Assembly: GCF_900112415.1 (NCBI RefSeq)
Contig: NZ_FOLV01000001.1
Span: 248,001 to 312,000, forward strand
DNA: 64,000 bases
From: Bacillus sp. 491mf
GTDB lineage: Bacteria > Bacillota > Bacilli > Bacillales > Bacillaceae_G
Reading direction: 5' to 3'
A program made the translations under genes and the position numbers. The notes under the pieces are model-generated. The model had not been told where the DNA came from. It saw only the letters and a list, made by a program, of their open reading frames with translations, and searched no databases. Positions 18,281 to 28,908 of this stretch are shown in pieces. The stretch's first letter is position 1; each line of letters starts with the position of its first letter.

Positions 18281-19611
18281 AACAAAACGTTCGTGAATTA
18301 GCTCTTGACGGTTTAACGCAAGTTGAAAAAAGCGGCGCATATAGCAATTTGCTTTTAAACAACCTTATTGAAAAAAATAGTATTGATAAAAAAGACGTTG
18401 GATTGTTAACTGAAATTGTATACGGAACAATTCAACGACGCGATACACTTGATTATTATTTACAGCCGTTTTTACGAAAAAAGATTGAACTGTGGGTAAA
18501 AGTATTGCTTCGTCTCTCTTTATATCAAATGTTGTATTTAGATCGTGTTCCAGAACGGGCAGCCATTCATGAAGCGGTTGAAATTGCGAAGCGTCGTGGC
18601 CATAAAGGAATCGCCGGACTTGTGAATGGAGTACTTCGTTCGATTCAGCGTGAAGGTATTCCATCACTAGATGAGATTAAAAGTCCGGAAAAGCGTCTTG
18701 CTATTGCAACAAGTCATCCAGAATGGCTTGTTAAAGAATGGATAGAAGCATACGGAATTGAAACGGCAAAGCAAATGTGCGAAGTAAACTTACTCCCGCC
18801 AGTTCCGACAGCTCGCGTTAACGTAGCGAAAGCGTCTAGAGAAGATGCGCTCAAAATGTTAGAAACAGAAGGAATTCAAGCAAAACATGGCGATTTATCG
18901 GAAGATGCGATCCAAATTGAAAAAGGGAATGTAGCTCATACAGGAGCATTTCAAGAAGGGATGTTATCTATTCAAGATGAAAGTTCTATGCTTGTAGCTC
19001 GTGTGCTTGATCCAGAGGCAGGAGATATAGTTCTAGATAGCTGCGCTGCTCCTGGTGGGAAAACGACGCATATTGCAGAACGATTGGGAGGAACGGGGAA
19101 AGTTATTTCTCTTGACTTACACCCACATAAAGTGCGTTTAATTCAGCAGCAAGCAAAGCGTCTTGAATTAGAAAATGTAGAAGCGAAAGCTCTTGATGCA
19201 CGGAAAGTGCAAGAACATTTTGAACAAGAAAGCTTTGATAAAGTATTAGTAGATGCACCGTGTTCTGGATTTGGAGTAATCCGCCGTAAACCAGATATTA
19301 AAATAGGGAAACAGAAAGAAGATAGTGAAAGACTTGCTAATATTCAACTATCTATTTTAGAAAAGGTAGCTCCTTTGTTGAAAAAGGGAGGACGCCTTGT
19401 TTATAGTACGTGTACAATTGAGAAAGTAGAAAATGAACAAGTAATAGAGCAGTTTTTACAATCACATCCTGAATTTGAATGGGATGCAACAATGAAAGAC
19501 CGATTACCAAAAGCTGTGCATCCTTATGTAGTTAATGGTGAAGTGCAAATTTTGCCACATTACTTTGCAACGGATGGATTTTATATTGCTTGTTTAAGAA
19601 AGAAGGTGTAG
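18277..19611 (+). CDS. rsmB: 16S rRNA (cytosine-967-C5) methyltransferase RsmB
   Basis: SAM-dependent m5C methyltransferase of 16S rRNA. 444 residues: N-terminal NusB-like RNA-binding domain (1 to about 130) and a NOL1/NOP2/Sun methyltransferase with SAM motif [15 protein letters not shown], and the two catalytic cysteines in DAPCSGFG and [12 protein letters not shown]. Starts inside the fmt stop (ATGA). The next gene, rlmN, follows after four bases. Confidence 0.95.
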   Translation: MKQNVRELALDGLTQVEKSGAYSNLLLNNLIEKNSIDKKDVGLLTEIVYGTIQRRDTLDYYLQPFLRKKIELWVKVLLRLSLYQMLYLDRVPERAAIHEAVEIAKRRGHKGIAGLVNGVLRSIQREGIPSLDEIKSPEKRLAIATSHPEWLVKEWIEAYGIETAKQMCEVNLLPPVPTARVNVAKASREDALKMLETEGIQAKHGDLSEDAIQIEKGNVAHTGAFQEGMLSIQDESSMLVARVLDPEAGDIVLDSCAAPGGKTTHIAERLGGTGKVISLDLHPHKVRLIQQQAKRLELENVEAKALDARKVQEHFEQESFDKVLVDAPCSGFGVIRRKPDIKIGKQKEDSERLANIQLSILEKVAPLLKKGGRLVYSTCTIEKVENEQVIEQFLQSHPEFEWDATMKDRLPKAVHPYVVNGEVQILPHYFATDGFYIACLRKKV

Positions 19612-19615
19612 CATC

Positions 19616-20704
19616 ATGGAAACTACTGTAAAAAAACAAAAGAAAGAATTAGAAGAGAAAAAGCCATCTATTTATTCCTTGCAGCTTCATGATATGGAAC
19701 AATGGTTAAAGGAACAAGGAGAACCTAAATTCCGTGCCAGTCAAATTTTTGATTGGCTATACAAAAAAAGAGTAACAACTTTTGAGGATATGTTAAACCT
19801 TTCTAAAGGATTGCGTGAAAAATTGTCGAATTCCTTTGATATTACGACTTTAAAAACATTAGTAAAACAAACATCTTCAGATGGAACGATTAAATTTTTA
19901 TTCCAACTGCATGATGGTTATTCGATTGAAACAGTATTAATGCGCCATGAATATGGAAATTCAATTTGTGTGACAACACAAGTTGGGTGCCGAATTGGCT
20001 GCACATTTTGTGCGTCAACACTAGGCGGCTTAAAACGTAATTTAGAAGCTGGTGAGATTGTTGCGCAAGTAGTTGAAGTACAACGTGAGTTAGACGCTTC
20101 AGATGAGCGTGTTAGCTCCCTTGTTGTAATGGGAATCGGAGAACCGTTTGATAATTATGACAGTTTAATGGCGTTTTTACGCATCGTGAATCATGAAAAA
20201 GGTCTTCACATTGGGGCTCGTCATATGACGGTATCAACAAGTGGAATTATCCCGAAAATTTATAAGTTTGCTGAAGAAAATATACAAATTAATTTTGCGG
20301 TTTCTTTACATGCTCCAAATACAGAGCTGCGTTCAAAATTAATGCCAATTAACCGAGCGTACAAGCTGCCAGATTTAATGGAAGCTATTAAATATTATAC
20401 TGAAAAAACAGGGCGCCGTGTTACGTTTGAATATGGCTTATTTGGAGGAGAAAATGACCAAGTCGAACATGCTGAAGAGTTAGCTCAGCTGTTAAAAGGT
20501 GTAAAATGTCATGTTAACTTAATTCCGGTTAACTATGTACCAGAACGCGATTATGTGAGAACACCACGTGAACAAATTTTCTTGTTTGAAAAAACATTAA
20601 AAGATCGTGGAGTTAACGTAACAATTCGTCGCGAGCAAGGTCATGATATTGATGCAGCCTGCGGTCAATTGCGTGCAAAGGAGCGCAAAGAAGAGACGAG
20701 GTGA
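19616..20704 (+). CDS. rlmN: Dual-specificity RNA (adenine-C2) methyltransferase RlmN
   Basis: Radical-SAM enzyme methylating A2503 of 23S rRNA and A37 of some tRNAs. 362 residues; the iron-sulphur cluster motif CxxxCxxC is C125, C129, C132 ([12 protein letters not shown]). The mechanistic cysteine near the end is C349 in [16 protein letters not shown]-like motif [11 protein letters not shown] is present. Reading frame ends just before prpC, whose RBS lies in its last codons. Confidence 0.95.
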   Translation: METTVKKQKKELEEKKPSIYSLQLHDMEQWLKEQGEPKFRASQIFDWLYKKRVTTFEDMLNLSKGLREKLSNSFDITTLKTLVKQTSSDGTIKFLFQLHDGYSIETVLMRHEYGNSICVTTQVGCRIGCTFCASTLGGLKRNLEAGEIVAQVVEVQRELDASDERVSSLVVMGIGEPFDNYDSLMAFLRIVNHEKGLHIGARHMTVSTSGIIPKIYKFAEENIQINFAVSLHAPNTELRSKLMPINRAYKLPDLMEAIKYYTEKTGRRVTFEYGLFGGENDQVEHAEELAQLLKGVKCHVNLIPVNYVPERDYVRTPREQIFLFEKTLKDRGVNVTIRREQGHDIDAACGQLRAKERKEETR

Positions 20705-20708
20705 GATG

Positions 20709-21461
20709 ATGAAAACCGTGTTTCTATCAGATAAGGGAAAAGTTCGTCAACATAATGAAGATAGTGCAGGAGTATTTCATAATTTAGATGGAGATATTTT
20801 AGCGGTTGTAGCAGATGGAATGGGAGGTCATCGAGCAGGTGATGTTGCTAGCTCGATGGCAATCCAACTGTTCCATGACTACTGGAAACAAACGTACAAT
20901 ATGGATAAGCCTAAAAAAGCAGAACAATGGTTACATAATCATGCACAAATTATTAATGAACGAGTATATAAATATTCTGGAGAACATCCAGAATGCAGTG
21001 GAATGGGAACAACAATCGTTGCTGCTATATGTACGGATACTTTTGTAACGATTGGTCATATTGGAGATAGTCGCTGTTATATGCTATCAGATGATTATAT
21101 GTCACTTGTTACAGAAGACCATTCCCTTGTAAATGAACTCGTTCGGCATGGGGAAATTTCCAAAGAAGATGCTGAATATCATCCAAGAAAAAATGTTTTA
21201 CTTAGGGCGCTTGGAACGGAAGAAACCGTTATATTAGATGTGAAAACCTTAGTATTAGAAGAGGGAGATCAGTTGTTACTCTGCTCGGATGGGTTATCTA
21301 ATAAAGTTGCAATGAGTAATATGAAAGAAATTTTACAGTCTAATGAACCTCTGCAAACAAAAAGTGTGCAGCTTGTGCGGCTTGCAAATGATTTTGGAGG
21401 AGAAGACAATATTACTCTTGTCATTATTGATTATGCGGACTCGGCGAACGAAAGTAGGTGA
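20709..21461 (+). CDS. prpC: PP2C-family Ser/Thr phosphatase PrpC (Stp)
   Basis: Mn-dependent phosphatase that reverses PrkC phosphorylation (for example of EF-G, CpgA and cell-wall regulators). About 250 residues with PP2C motifs [46 protein letters not shown] and [12 protein letters not shown], carrying the metal-binding aspartates. A longer frame begins at 20643 inside rlmN; tandem ATGs at 20706 and 20709 follow GAGGTGA, and 20709 has the better spacing. Its end overlaps the longest prkC frame. Confidence 0.94.
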   Translation: MKTVFLSDKGKVRQHNEDSAGVFHNLDGDILAVVADGMGGHRAGDVASSMAIQLFHDYWKQTYNMDKPKKAEQWLHNHAQIINERVYKYSGEHPECSGMGTTIVAAICTDTFVTIGHIGDSRCYMLSDDYMSLVTEDHSLVNELVRHGEISKEDAEYHPRKNVLLRALGTEETVILDVKTLVLEEGDQLLLCSDGLSNKVAMSNMKEILQSNEPLQTKSVQLVRLANDFGGEDNITLVIIDYADSANESR

Positions 21462-21469
21462 ATGACAAC

Positions 21470-23437
21470 GTGATGATTGGAAGACGCCTAAATGACCGTT
21501 ACAAGCTACTTAAAATGATCGGCGGAGGAGGAATGGCCAATGTATATTTGGCGCATGATGACATACTCGATCGTGATGTAGCTGTAAAAATGTTGCGACT
21601 TGACTATTCCAATAATGAGGAATTTATTAAGCGTTTCCATCGAGAAGCACAGTCGGTTACAACGCTATCGCATCCAAATATTGTGAATATGTATGATGTT
21701 GGAGAAGAAGATGGAATCTATTATCTTGTTATGGAGTATGTACCAGGTCAAACGTTAAAACAATATATACAACAGCGAGGTCTTCTTCCTGTAGAAGAAG
21801 CGATTAATATTATGGAGCAATTAACTGCTGCGATGGCTCATGCGCATCATTTTGAAATTGTCCACCGTGATATTAAGCCTCACAATATTTTAATTCGAAA
21901 TGATGGTGTTGTAAAGGTTACAGATTTTGGGATTGCAACCGCAACAAGTGCAACTACCATAACACATACAAATTCTGTTCTTGGTTCTGTTCATTATTTA
22001 TCTCCTGAACAGGCAAGAGGTGGTGTTGCAAATAAGCAATCAGACATTTATTCTCTTGGAATTGTAATGTTTGAATTATTAACTGGAAGGCCGCCGTTTT
22101 CCGGAGAATCTGCTGTTTCTATTGCACTGAAACATTTGCAAAATGAAACACCATCTCCAAAAAGGTGGAACCCTGATATTCCACAAAGTGTAGAAAATAT
22201 TATTTTAAAGGCAACAGCGAAAGATCCGTTTCATCGTTATCAGTCTGTAAATGCAATGAAACGTGATATTGAAACTGCATTATATCCAGAGCGAATAAAT
22301 GAACAACCTTTCTATATACCAGAAGATATGGAAGCCACAAAAGCGATTCCTATCATTCAGCAGGAACAGTTAATAAGTGCAAATACTGAAGAAACAATTG
22401 TTTTAGCTGGAAAGTCGAAAGAAGAAAAACAGCAGGATAAACCAGAAGAAGAACAAAAAAAGAAAAAGAAAAAAAGCAATCGTTGGCTTAAAATTTTATT
22501 AACGACGTTCCTATTTTTAGTTGTTTGTGGAATATTAGCAGTGACGGTGATACCAGGTTTCTTTATTCCAAAAGAAGTCAAAGTGCCAGATGTATCTGGA
22601 ATGACATATGAAACAGCAGTGAATACACTTAAAGGATTCGACTTGACGTCACCTCAAGTTATATATACAGATGAAGTGGAAGAAGGTAAGGTTATTAAAA
22701 CAAGTCCAGCGGCAGGACGAGTTGTACGAGAAAATACAAAAATTACAATTTTTAAATCTGGTGGAAAGCAAAAGAAAAAAATGCCTAATTTGATAGGGCA
22801 AGATTATGAAAAGATTAAAGATGGATTGACTTCATATAAAGGGGTTGTTCCTGATTATATTGAAAGTGAAAAGCCGCGCGGTGAAATTGTGTTACAAAGT
22901 CCAGAAGCAGGACAAGATATTATAGAAGAAGAGCAAGAGGTAAAGGTGTGGATTAGTAAAGGGCCAAAACAAATTAGCCTCGCCGATTTTTCCGGTTGGA
23001 CAGAAAGTAGCGTGAATAGCTATTTAAATGAGAAAAAACTTGTGCCGGAAATAAAGAGAGAGTATTCCGATAAAGTGGATAAGGGGCTAGTTATTTCCCA
23101 ATCACCAAAGCCAGATACGAATTTAAAAGAAGGGGCAAAAGTAACAATTACTGTCTCTGAGGGACAAAAAGAAAAACCAACAAAAATTGTAAAAGTTGAT
23201 AATATTCCAATTCAGTATCAAGGGCCAGCAACTGGAGAGAAAACACCACAAAAAATTGAAATATATAAAGAAGATATGCAAAATACTATGGATAAACCGC
23301 TTGAAACGAGAACAATAACAGAGTCAACGACAGTCTCTCTTGAGTTTATTATTCAAGAAGGAAAAAAAGGGCGTTACAAAATTGTTCGTGATGGAACGAC
23401 CTTAATTGAAAAAGAAGTTTTGTATCCAACGCAATAA
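21470..23437 (+). CDS. prkC: Serine/threonine protein kinase PrkC with PASTA domains
   Basis: Membrane sensor kinase that responds to muropeptides and controls germination and stationary-phase physiology. About 655 residues: kinase domain with GGGGMANV loop, K40, catalytic D134 in [11 protein letters not shown] at about 152; Lys-rich linker; one membrane segment (about 338-360); three extracellular PASTA repeats (about 368-570) and an Ig-like tail. GTG 21470 ([11 protein letters not shown]) with AGGTGA upstream was preferred over GTG 21458 because it matches the family start; ATG 21473 is equally possible. Confidence 0.94.
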   Translation: MMIGRRLNDRYKLLKMIGGGGMANVYLAHDDILDRDVAVKMLRLDYSNNEEFIKRFHREAQSVTTLSHPNIVNMYDVGEEDGIYYLVMEYVPGQTLKQYIQQRGLLPVEEAINIMEQLTAAMAHAHHFEIVHRDIKPHNILIRNDGVVKVTDFGIATATSATTITHTNSVLGSVHYLSPEQARGGVANKQSDIYSLGIVMFELLTGRPPFSGESAVSIALKHLQNETPSPKRWNPDIPQSVENIILKATAKDPFHRYQSVNAMKRDIETALYPERINEQPFYIPEDMEATKAIPIIQQEQLISANTEETIVLAGKSKEEKQQDKPEEEQKKKKKKSNRWLKILLTTFLFLVVCGILAVTVIPGFFIPKEVKVPDVSGMTYETAVNTLKGFDLTSPQVIYTDEVEEGKVIKTSPAAGRVVRENTKITIFKSGGKQKKKMPNLIGQDYEKIKDGLTSYKGVVPDYIESEKPRGEIVLQSPEAGQDIIEEEQEVKVWISKGPKQISLADFSGWTESSVNSYLNEKKLVPEIKREYSDKVDKGLVISQSPKPDTNLKEGAKVTITVSEGQKEKPTKIVKVDNIPIQYQGPATGEKTPQKIEIYKEDMQNTMDKPLETRTITESTTVSLEFIIQEGKKGRYKIVRDGTTLIEKEVLYPTQ

Positions 23438-23555
23438 AGTGAAACTCCTATTAAAAATAATTATAAATGGTGAGTTGAGCGAATCTCGTTCTAAAGTGTA
23501 TTATGAATAGCTATTTTTATGTCTTTTAGAACAAGGTAAAAAAAGGAGAGAATGT

Positions 23556-24437
23556 ATGCCAGAAGGGAAAATTATAAAAGCTTTAAGTGGGTTCTACTAT
23601 GTGCAGCATGAAGAAGAGATCACACAGTGCCGAGGACGTGGTGTATTTCGTAAACATAAGATTACACCGCTTGTTGGTGATCAAGTTGTATTTCAAGCCG
23701 ATAACCCGAGTGAAGGATATGTTCTAGAGATATTAGAACGAAAAAATGAGCTTGTGCGTCCACCGATTGCGAATATCGATCAAGCACTTCTTGTGTTTTC
23801 AGCTGTAGAGCCAGAATTCAATCCATTACTATTAGATCGGTTTTTAGTTTTAATTGAGTTTCATAACATTAAGCCGATTATTTGTATTAGTAAGATGGAT
23901 TTAGTAGATGTGAAAACGCGTGAAAAGATTGAAGCATATGCAAAGGATTACATTGCAATTGGATATGATGTTGTATTCACTTCAACGACAACATCAGAAA
24001 GTATAGATGTATTAAAGCCGTTTTTAGAAGGGTGTGTTTCCGTTGTAGCAGGACAATCTGGTGTAGGGAAATCGTCGCTTTTAAATGTATTACGTCCAGA
24101 TTTAGCGCTAAAAACGAGTGGGATTTCAGCTCATTTAGGGCGAGGTAAGCATACGACAAGACATGTAGAATTAATTGAAGTAGGGAGTGGACTTGTGGCG
24201 GATACACCTGGATTTAGTTCACTCGATTTCATCGATATAGAAGTAGAAGATCTCACATATTGTTTTCCAGAGTTGAAAGAACGGAGTCAATACTGTAAAT
24301 TTAGAGGTTGTACACACCTTTCTGAACCGAAATGTGCGGTGAAAGAAGCGGTAGAAGAAGGGAATATTACAAACTATCGTTATGAGCACTATGTGCAGTT
24401 TATTGAAGAAATTAGAGAGAGAAAGCCGAGGTATTAA
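23556..24437 (+). CDS. rsgA: Ribosome small-subunit GTPase RsgA (CpgA/YloQ)
   Basis: Circularly permuted GTPase that checks late 30S assembly and is a PrkC/PrpC substrate in B. subtilis. 293 residues: OB fold (1 to about 65), G4 motif SKMD before G1 GQSGVGKSS (about 166-174), G3 DTPGF, and a C-terminal zinc domain with Cys-rich [19 protein letters not shown] and PKCAV. RBS AAAGGAGAG. Follows prkC by about 120 bases and is two bases before rpe. Confidence 0.95.
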   Translation: MPEGKIIKALSGFYYVQHEEEITQCRGRGVFRKHKITPLVGDQVVFQADNPSEGYVLEILERKNELVRPPIANIDQALLVFSAVEPEFNPLLLDRFLVLIEFHNIKPIICISKMDLVDVKTREKIEAYAKDYIAIGYDVVFTSTTTSESIDVLKPFLEGCVSVVAGQSGVGKSSLLNVLRPDLALKTSGISAHLGRGKHTTRHVELIEVGSGLVADTPGFSSLDFIDIEVEDLTYCFPELKERSQYCKFRGCTHLSEPKCAVKEAVEEGNITNYRYEHYVQFIEEIRERKPRY

Positions 24438-24439
24438 TT

Positions 24440-25084
24440 ATGATTAAAATTGCACCATCGATTTTATCAGCAGATTTTTCAAGATTGGGAGAAGAAATTA
24501 AAGATGTAGAAAAAGGCGGAGCAGATTACATACATGTCGATGTAATGGACGGACATTTTGTTCCGAACATTACAATTGGACCGTTAATTGTGGAAGCTAT
24601 TCGTCCAATTACTTCTTTACCATTAGATGTTCATCTTATGATTGAAAATCCGGATCAGTACATTGAGGCTTTTGCGAAAGCAGGAGCGGATATTATTACG
24701 GTACATGTAGAAGCTTGCGCGCACTTACATCGTACGATTCAATTAATTAAATCACATGGCATTAAAGCAGGTGTTGTTTTAAATCCACATACACCAGTTT
24801 CCATGATTGAACACGTATTAGAAGAAATCGATATGGTTCTACTTATGACTGTAAATCCAGGGTTTGGCGGACAAAAATTCATTCACTCTGTATTGCCGAA
24901 AGTGAAACAAGTCGCTGATATGGTTCGTGAACGTAATTTACAAGTAGAGATTGAAATTGATGGCGGCGTGAATGCAGAAACAGCAAAACTATGTGTAGAA
25001 GCAGGAGCGAATGTTCTTGTTGCTGGATCTGCAGTATATAATGAAAAAGATCGCGGAGCAGCTATTGCTGCAATTCGCGGATAA
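24440..25084 (+). CDS. rpe: Ribulose-phosphate 3-epimerase
   Basis: Interconverts ribulose-5-P and xylulose-5-P in the pentose phosphate pathway. 214-residue TIM barrel with [24 protein letters not shown] (metal-binding His/Asp), [18 protein letters not shown] and EIDGGVN. Starts two bases after rsgA. The transcript then runs through repeat copy B to the terminator at 25307. Confidence 0.96.
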   Translation: MIKIAPSILSADFSRLGEEIKDVEKGGADYIHVDVMDGHFVPNITIGPLIVEAIRPITSLPLDVHLMIENPDQYIEAFAKAGADIITVHVEACAHLHRTIQLIKSHGIKAGVVLNPHTPVSMIEHVLEEIDMVLLMTVNPGFGGQKFIHSVLPKVKQVADMVRERNLQVEIEIDGGVNAETAKLCVEAGANVLVAGSAVYNEKDRGAAIAAIRG

Positions 25085-25123
25085 GAATGTAGAAGTAGAT
25101 ATATATACAAGTTAAAAAACGAC

Positions 25124-25270
25124 AAAAAACCTTTCTTTTTAGGGGAGCGAGAGCATCTGGCTGTGTATAGAAGCGGTCAGGGCCTGCTCCTGCCACATGC
25201 GAGGTTTAAAACAAAGGGTGCAAGTAGCGTCATGTTTTATTTTACATAGCAGTGGTTTATATGTCGGGAA
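25124..25270 (+). repeat. Interspersed ~150-bp repeat, copy B
   Basis: Same element as copy A. The hairpin is CTGGCTG with CGGTCAG: the C-to-T change leaves a G-U pair, so pairing is kept. It lies between the rpe stop and the terminator at 25307-25340, so it would be transcribed into the 3' end of the rpe mRNA. Confidence 0.85.
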
Positions 25271-25306
25271 ATTTAATTGGATATATAGGAGTTTTGTTTA
25301 AAAGAG

Positions 25307-25340
25307 AAGGTAATCTAGCTATTAGCAGATTGCCTTTTTT
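25307..25340 (+). terminator. Terminator just before the thiN ribosome-binding site
   Basis: Stem AAGGTAATCT with AGATTGCCTT (one G-U pair), inner GCT/AGC pairs, then six T residues. It ends only four bases before the thiN site TAGGAGGA, so thiN is either read through it or has a start of transcription very close by. Confidence 0.85.
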
Positions 25341-25359
25341 CTATAGGAGGAGAGAGAAC

Positions 25360-26001
25360 GTGATTATTCATATTTTAGCTGGAGGTCCAGTAGAGTGCTG
25401 GGCAGATTTTTCTAAATATGAGAATGAAAAGGTCGTATGGGCAGCTGTTGATCGCGGAGTATACCATTTGTTGCAGTTTGGAATTATGCCAGAAGTGGCG
25501 TTTGGTGATTATGATTCTGTTACAAAAGAGGAACTAGAATGGATGCGAGAGCAGAAACATGATTTGCATATTGTACCGAAAGAAAAGGATGAAACGGATT
25601 TAGAGATTGCAATTAACTGGGCTTTAAAGCAACAACCAGAACAAATTCGTATTTTTGGTGCAACAGGTGGAAGGCTGGATCATAGTTTAGCGAACATTCA
25701 AATGTTAATAAAAGGTTTGAAATCCAATACTAATATAAGCATTGTAGATTATAAAAATGAAATCTCAGTTAGAGAATTTGGCACATATATAATTGAAGAG
25801 AATTCATCATTTCCTTACATATCTTTTGTTCCAATGACAGAAATAGTAATGGGAATTACACTTCGTGGCTTTAAATATCCTCTTACTGATAAAACGATAA
25901 ACTGGGGATCGACACTTTGTATTAGTAATGAACTCGTTGCGGAAAAAGGTACTTTTTCATTTACTTCCGGCATATTAATGGTGATAAGAAGCACTGATTG
26001 A
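25360..26001 (+). CDS. thiN: Thiamine pyrophosphokinase
   Basis: Transfers pyrophosphate from ATP to thiamine to make TPP, the salvage route. About 213 residues: FGDYDSVTKEEL and KDETDLEIA carry the catalytic acidic residues, followed by FGATGGRLDHSLANI. Begins at GTG 25360 with TAGGAGGA at 25344-25351; an upstream frame to 25252 runs through the repeat and terminator and is not used. The C-terminal half is the thiamin-binding beta domain. Confidence 0.93.
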   Translation: MIIHILAGGPVECWADFSKYENEKVVWAAVDRGVYHLLQFGIMPEVAFGDYDSVTKEELEWMREQKHDLHIVPKEKDETDLEIAINWALKQQPEQIRIFGATGGRLDHSLANIQMLIKGLKSNTNISIVDYKNEISVREFGTYIIEENSSFPYISFVPMTEIVMGITLRGFKYPLTDKTINWGSTLCISNELVAEKGTFSFTSGILMVIRSTD

Positions 26002-26065
26002 TGAAATACTTCTGTTGCGGCGTCTATAGTAAACAAGTGGAGTAATGGGGATTAGGAGGGAAACC

Positions 26066-26146
26066 ATGAGATTTTATACAATTAAGTTACCGAAATTTCT
26101 TGGTGGAATTGTTCGCGCGGTATTGAATACCTTTAAAAAAGGATAA
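26066..26146 (+). CDS. spoVM: SpoVM, spore coat assembly peptide (26 residues)
   Basis: Amphipathic mother-cell peptide that binds the convex forespore membrane and anchors SpoIVA to start coat assembly. The 26 residues MRFYTIKLPKFLGGIVRAVL plus NTFKKG match B. subtilis SpoVM in length and in all core positions, including Pro9, which is important for localisation. Too short for ordinary gene finders. AGGAGGG lies 4-10 bases before the ATG and a terminator follows at once, so it is probably a single-gene, sporulation-controlled unit; a sigma-E promoter was not identified with confidence. Confidence 0.96.
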   Translation: MRFYTIKLPKFLGGIVRAVLNTFKKG

Positions 26147-26174
26147 AAAAGCACCTATTACCGGTGCTTTTTTC
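26145..26174 (+). terminator. Terminator of spoVM
   Basis: Stem AAAAAGCACC with GGTGCTTTTT, seven-base loop, starting at the spoVM stop codon. Confidence 0.9.
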
Positions 26175-26180
26175 ATGAGC

Positions 26181-26218
26181 ATAATAAAAAAAGAGCCAAC
26201 AGGCTCTCTTTTTTATTA
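26181..26218. terminator. Terminator of rpmB (bidirectional)
   Basis: Stem AAAGAGCC with GGCTCTCTTT flanked by A/T runs on both sides, touching the rpmB stop on the minus strand. Confidence 0.88.
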
Positions 26219-26407
26219 TTAAACACGTTCGATTTTGCCAGATTTTAATGCTCTAGCAGAAACGTAAACACGTTGAACTTTACCGTCGATGCGTACGCGA
26301 ACTTTTTGAAGGTTAGCGCCCCATTTACGTTTTGTAGCGTTCATTGCGTGAGAACGAGAGTTACCAGAACGAGCTTTTCTTCCAGTAATAGCACAAACAC
26401 GAGCCAT
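26219..26407 (-). CDS. rpmB: 50S ribosomal protein L28
   Basis: 62-residue L28 beginning [27 protein letters not shown] in sense. The only minus-strand gene in the 7.7-64 kb section. It has AT most two cysteines (one CAIT), so not a CxxC zinc form. RBS AAGGGAGGG precedes the start. As in B. subtilis it lies between spoVM and yloU on the opposite strand. Confidence 0.96.
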
Positions 26408-26530
26408 CTATATTTCCCTCCCTTAACTACCGTAACTTACGTAATTTTCAATGTTAGTCTTTTATGCGATGCTAAAAACACTACTATAATTTAACACAAC
26501 TAAAAAGAGAATGCAACAGTGTATAAAAAA

Positions 26531-26627
26531 GAAATCAAGAAAAATTACTTGACACTATATGTAAGAAATCAAAAGCTGAAATCAAGAAAAATCACTTGAC
26601 ATATTGTAGTGGTATATGTTGTATAAT
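26531..26627 (+). promoter_or_regulatory. Duplicated promoter block upstream of yloU
   Basis: A 24-base segment ending in TTGACA occurs twice, at 26531-26554 and 26578-26601, with one mismatch and a 47-base period. Only the second copy has a good downstream -10 (TATAAT at 26622-26627), but the 20-base spacer is longer than ideal. The remaining 26408-26783 spacer is AT-rich leader with no gene. Confidence 0.5.
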
Positions 26628-26783
26628 AAAAATGGACTATTTTGCTCACCATAAAAAATTGCTGTTTTATTATATAAATGTGAGAGCAAAACGAAAGAAC
26701 GATGGAATTTTCTTTAAAAAGATTATATGATAGTAAATAAAGTAGTCTAGCTCACTTTCACCATTTCAGAAGGGGGAAACGAG

Positions 26784-27146
26784 ATGTCAATTGAAATTAA
26801 GACAAAATACGGTCAAATTGATATTAGTACAGATGTAATTGCAACAATTGCTGGAGGCGCTGCAGTAGACTGTTACGGCATCGTCGGTATGGCTTCTAAA
26901 AACCAATTAAAAGATGGGTTGACAGAAATTTTACGAAAAGAAAACTTCACTAGAGGCGTTATTGTTCGTAAAGACGAAGATGAAGTACATATTGATATGT
27001 ATATTATCGTGAGCTATGGTACAAAAATTTCAGAAGTAGCACATAACGTCCAAACGAAAGTGAAATATACACTGGATCAAACGGTAGGACTAGCAGTAGA
27101 TTCTGTAAACATCTACGTACAAGGAGTTAAAGTAATAAACTTGTAA
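26784..27146 (+). CDS. yloU: Asp23/Gls24-family protein YloU
   Basis: 120-residue alkaline-shock Asp23-family protein; family members are membrane-anchored or cytosolic stress proteins with poorly defined roles. IATIAGGAAVDCYGIVGMASK and NVQTKVKYTLDQTVGL.VDSVNIYVQGVKV are conserved. RBS AGAAGGGGG. It is 21 bases before fakA, and the pair is conserved across Firmicutes, suggesting a shared envelope or lipid function. Confidence 0.9.
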   Translation: MSIEIKTKYGQIDISTDVIATIAGGAAVDCYGIVGMASKNQLKDGLTEILRKENFTRGVIVRKDEDEVHIDMYIIVSYGTKISEVAHNVQTKVKYTLDQTVGLAVDSVNIYVQGVKVINL

Positions 27147-27167
27147 TTGCATTAAGGAGGAAGAACT

Positions 27168-28841
27168 GTGTCAATTCAAAAAATTGATGGAAAACGTTTG
27201 TCACAAATGATCATACAAGGAGCGAATAATTTAACAAACAATGTTCAACTTGTTGATGCTTTAAACGTTTTTCCGGTTCCAGATGGCGATACCGGTACAA
27301 ATATGAACTTATCGATGACTTCAGGTGCGCGCGAGGTGAAGGGAAATCCTTCGCAACACGCTGGTAAAGTCGGAGTAAGTTTAGCTAAGGGATTATTAAT
27401 GGGAGCGCGTGGTAACTCAGGTGTTATTTTATCTCAGTTATTCCGTGGTTTTTCAAAATCCATTGAACAAAAAGAAGAATTAACAACAATTGATTTTGCT
27501 GATGCGTTAGAAGCGGGTGTAGAAACGGCATATAAAGCAGTTATGAAGCCGATTGAAGGAACGATTTTAACTGTTGCAAGGGAAACGAGTAAACATGCAG
27601 TCACTGTTGCGAAAAAGCAGCGCGATTTTGTTTTGTTTATGGAAGAAGTTGTGAAAGAAGCGAATGCATCATTAAATCGTACACCTGATTTATTACCTGT
27701 ATTAAAACAAGTTGGTGTTGTAGATAGCGGTGGAAAAGGTCTTGTTGTCGTTTATGAAGGATTTCTAGCGGACTTAAAAGGTGAGACAATCGCCTTTAAT
27801 GAGCCAACACAACCATCTATGAACGAAATGGTACGTGCAGAACATCACCGTAGTGTACAAAGCCAATTGAGTACAGAGGATATTAAATACGGCTACTGCA
27901 CAGAATTTATGGTTAAGTTAGACGAAGAGAAGATGCAAGAACATAATTTCTCTGAGCAAAAATTCCGTGAAGAGATTAGTGTGTATGGTGATTCATTGCT
28001 TGTTGTATCTGATGAAGAAGTCGTAAAAGTTCATATTCATGCAGAGCATCCTGGAGATGCGATGAATTACGGACAACGTTATGGAAGCTTAATCAAAATT
28101 AAAGTAGAGAATATGCGTGAACAACATACTGCTTTATTAGATGAGCCTGCGGCGATGCATGTAGAAGTAAAACCTGCAGAAAAACAGTCTTATGGAATTG
28201 TAACAGTAGCAATGGGTTCTGGTATTAAAGAATTGTTTGAAAGCATCGGAGCGACGGTAGTTATTGAAGGCGGTCAAACGATGAATCCAAGTACAGAAGA
28301 TATTGTAAAAGCGATTGAAGAAGCGAATGCAGAAAAAGTTATTATATTACCGAACAATGGTAATATTGTAATGGCTGCAGAGCAAGCAGCTTCTGTAGTG
28401 GATCAAGAAGTAATTGTTGTTCGTTCAAAAACAGTTCCGCAAGGTATGGCAGCGATGCTTGCATTCAATCCAGCAGGAACTCTTGAAGAAAATGAAGCGC
28501 AAATGAACGAAGCACTTGCTCATGTGAAAACAGGCCAAATCACGTATGCGGTTCGTGATACGGAAATTGATGGTGTGACAATTAATAAAGATGACTTCAT
28601 GTGTATTGCAGATGGAAAAATTGTATCAACAGATGCAGAGAAAATTTCAGCTGCAAAAAAACTGTTAGAAAATATGCTTGATGAAGATGCAGAAATTTTA
28701 ACAATTTTACAGGGTGAAGATGCATCAGAAGAAGAAGTAGACACATTAGTAACGTTTGTAGAAGAAAAATTTGAAGATGTAGAAGTGGAAGTTCATAATG
28801 GAAATCAACCTCTATATTCTTTCATTTTTTCTGTTGAATAA
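27168..28841 (+). CDS. fakA: Fatty acid kinase catalytic subunit FakA (YloV)
   Basis: With a FakB carrier, phosphorylates exogenous fatty acids for phospholipid synthesis. 557 residues: DhaL/DAK2 kinase domain (1 to about 200) with FPVPDGDTGTNMNLSM, the Mg-ATP-binding Asp cluster, and GARGNSGVILSQLFRG; middle domain; C-terminal DegV-like DUF1949-type region. No FakB gene lies adjacent. GGAGGAAGAAC precedes GTG. A terminator follows at 28909. Confidence 0.93.
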   Translation: MSIQKIDGKRLSQMIIQGANNLTNNVQLVDALNVFPVPDGDTGTNMNLSMTSGAREVKGNPSQHAGKVGVSLAKGLLMGARGNSGVILSQLFRGFSKSIEQKEELTTIDFADALEAGVETAYKAVMKPIEGTILTVARETSKHAVTVAKKQRDFVLFMEEVVKEANASLNRTPDLLPVLKQVGVVDSGGKGLVVVYEGFLADLKGETIAFNEPTQPSMNEMVRAEHHRSVQSQLSTEDIKYGYCTEFMVKLDEEKMQEHNFSEQKFREEISVYGDSLLVVSDEEVVKVHIHAEHPGDAMNYGQRYGSLIKIKVENMREQHTALLDEPAAMHVEVKPAEKQSYGIVTVAMGSGIKELFESIGATVVIEGGQTMNPSTEDIVKAIEEANAEKVIILPNNGNIVMAAEQAASVVDQEVIVVRSKTVPQGMAAMLAFNPAGTLEENEAQMNEALAHVKTGQITYAVRDTEIDGVTINKDDFMCIADGKIVSTDAEKISAAKKLLENMLDEDAEILTILQGEDASEEEVDTLVTFVEEKFEDVEVEVHNGNQPLYSFIFSVE

Positions 28842-28908
28842 AGTGAAAACTTTATTTCTGTTTAAAATGTAATTACTCTATTATGAGATGAACAAATATA
28901 TATAAGAA

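Noticed and set aside
25252-25359. N-terminal extension of thiN
   Set aside because: It runs through the terminator and lacks a site; GTG 25360 has a good one.
25085-25360. TPP riboswitch before thiN
   Set aside because: No conserved CUGAGA or ACCUGAU-type core was recognised; the hairpin is a plain terminator.
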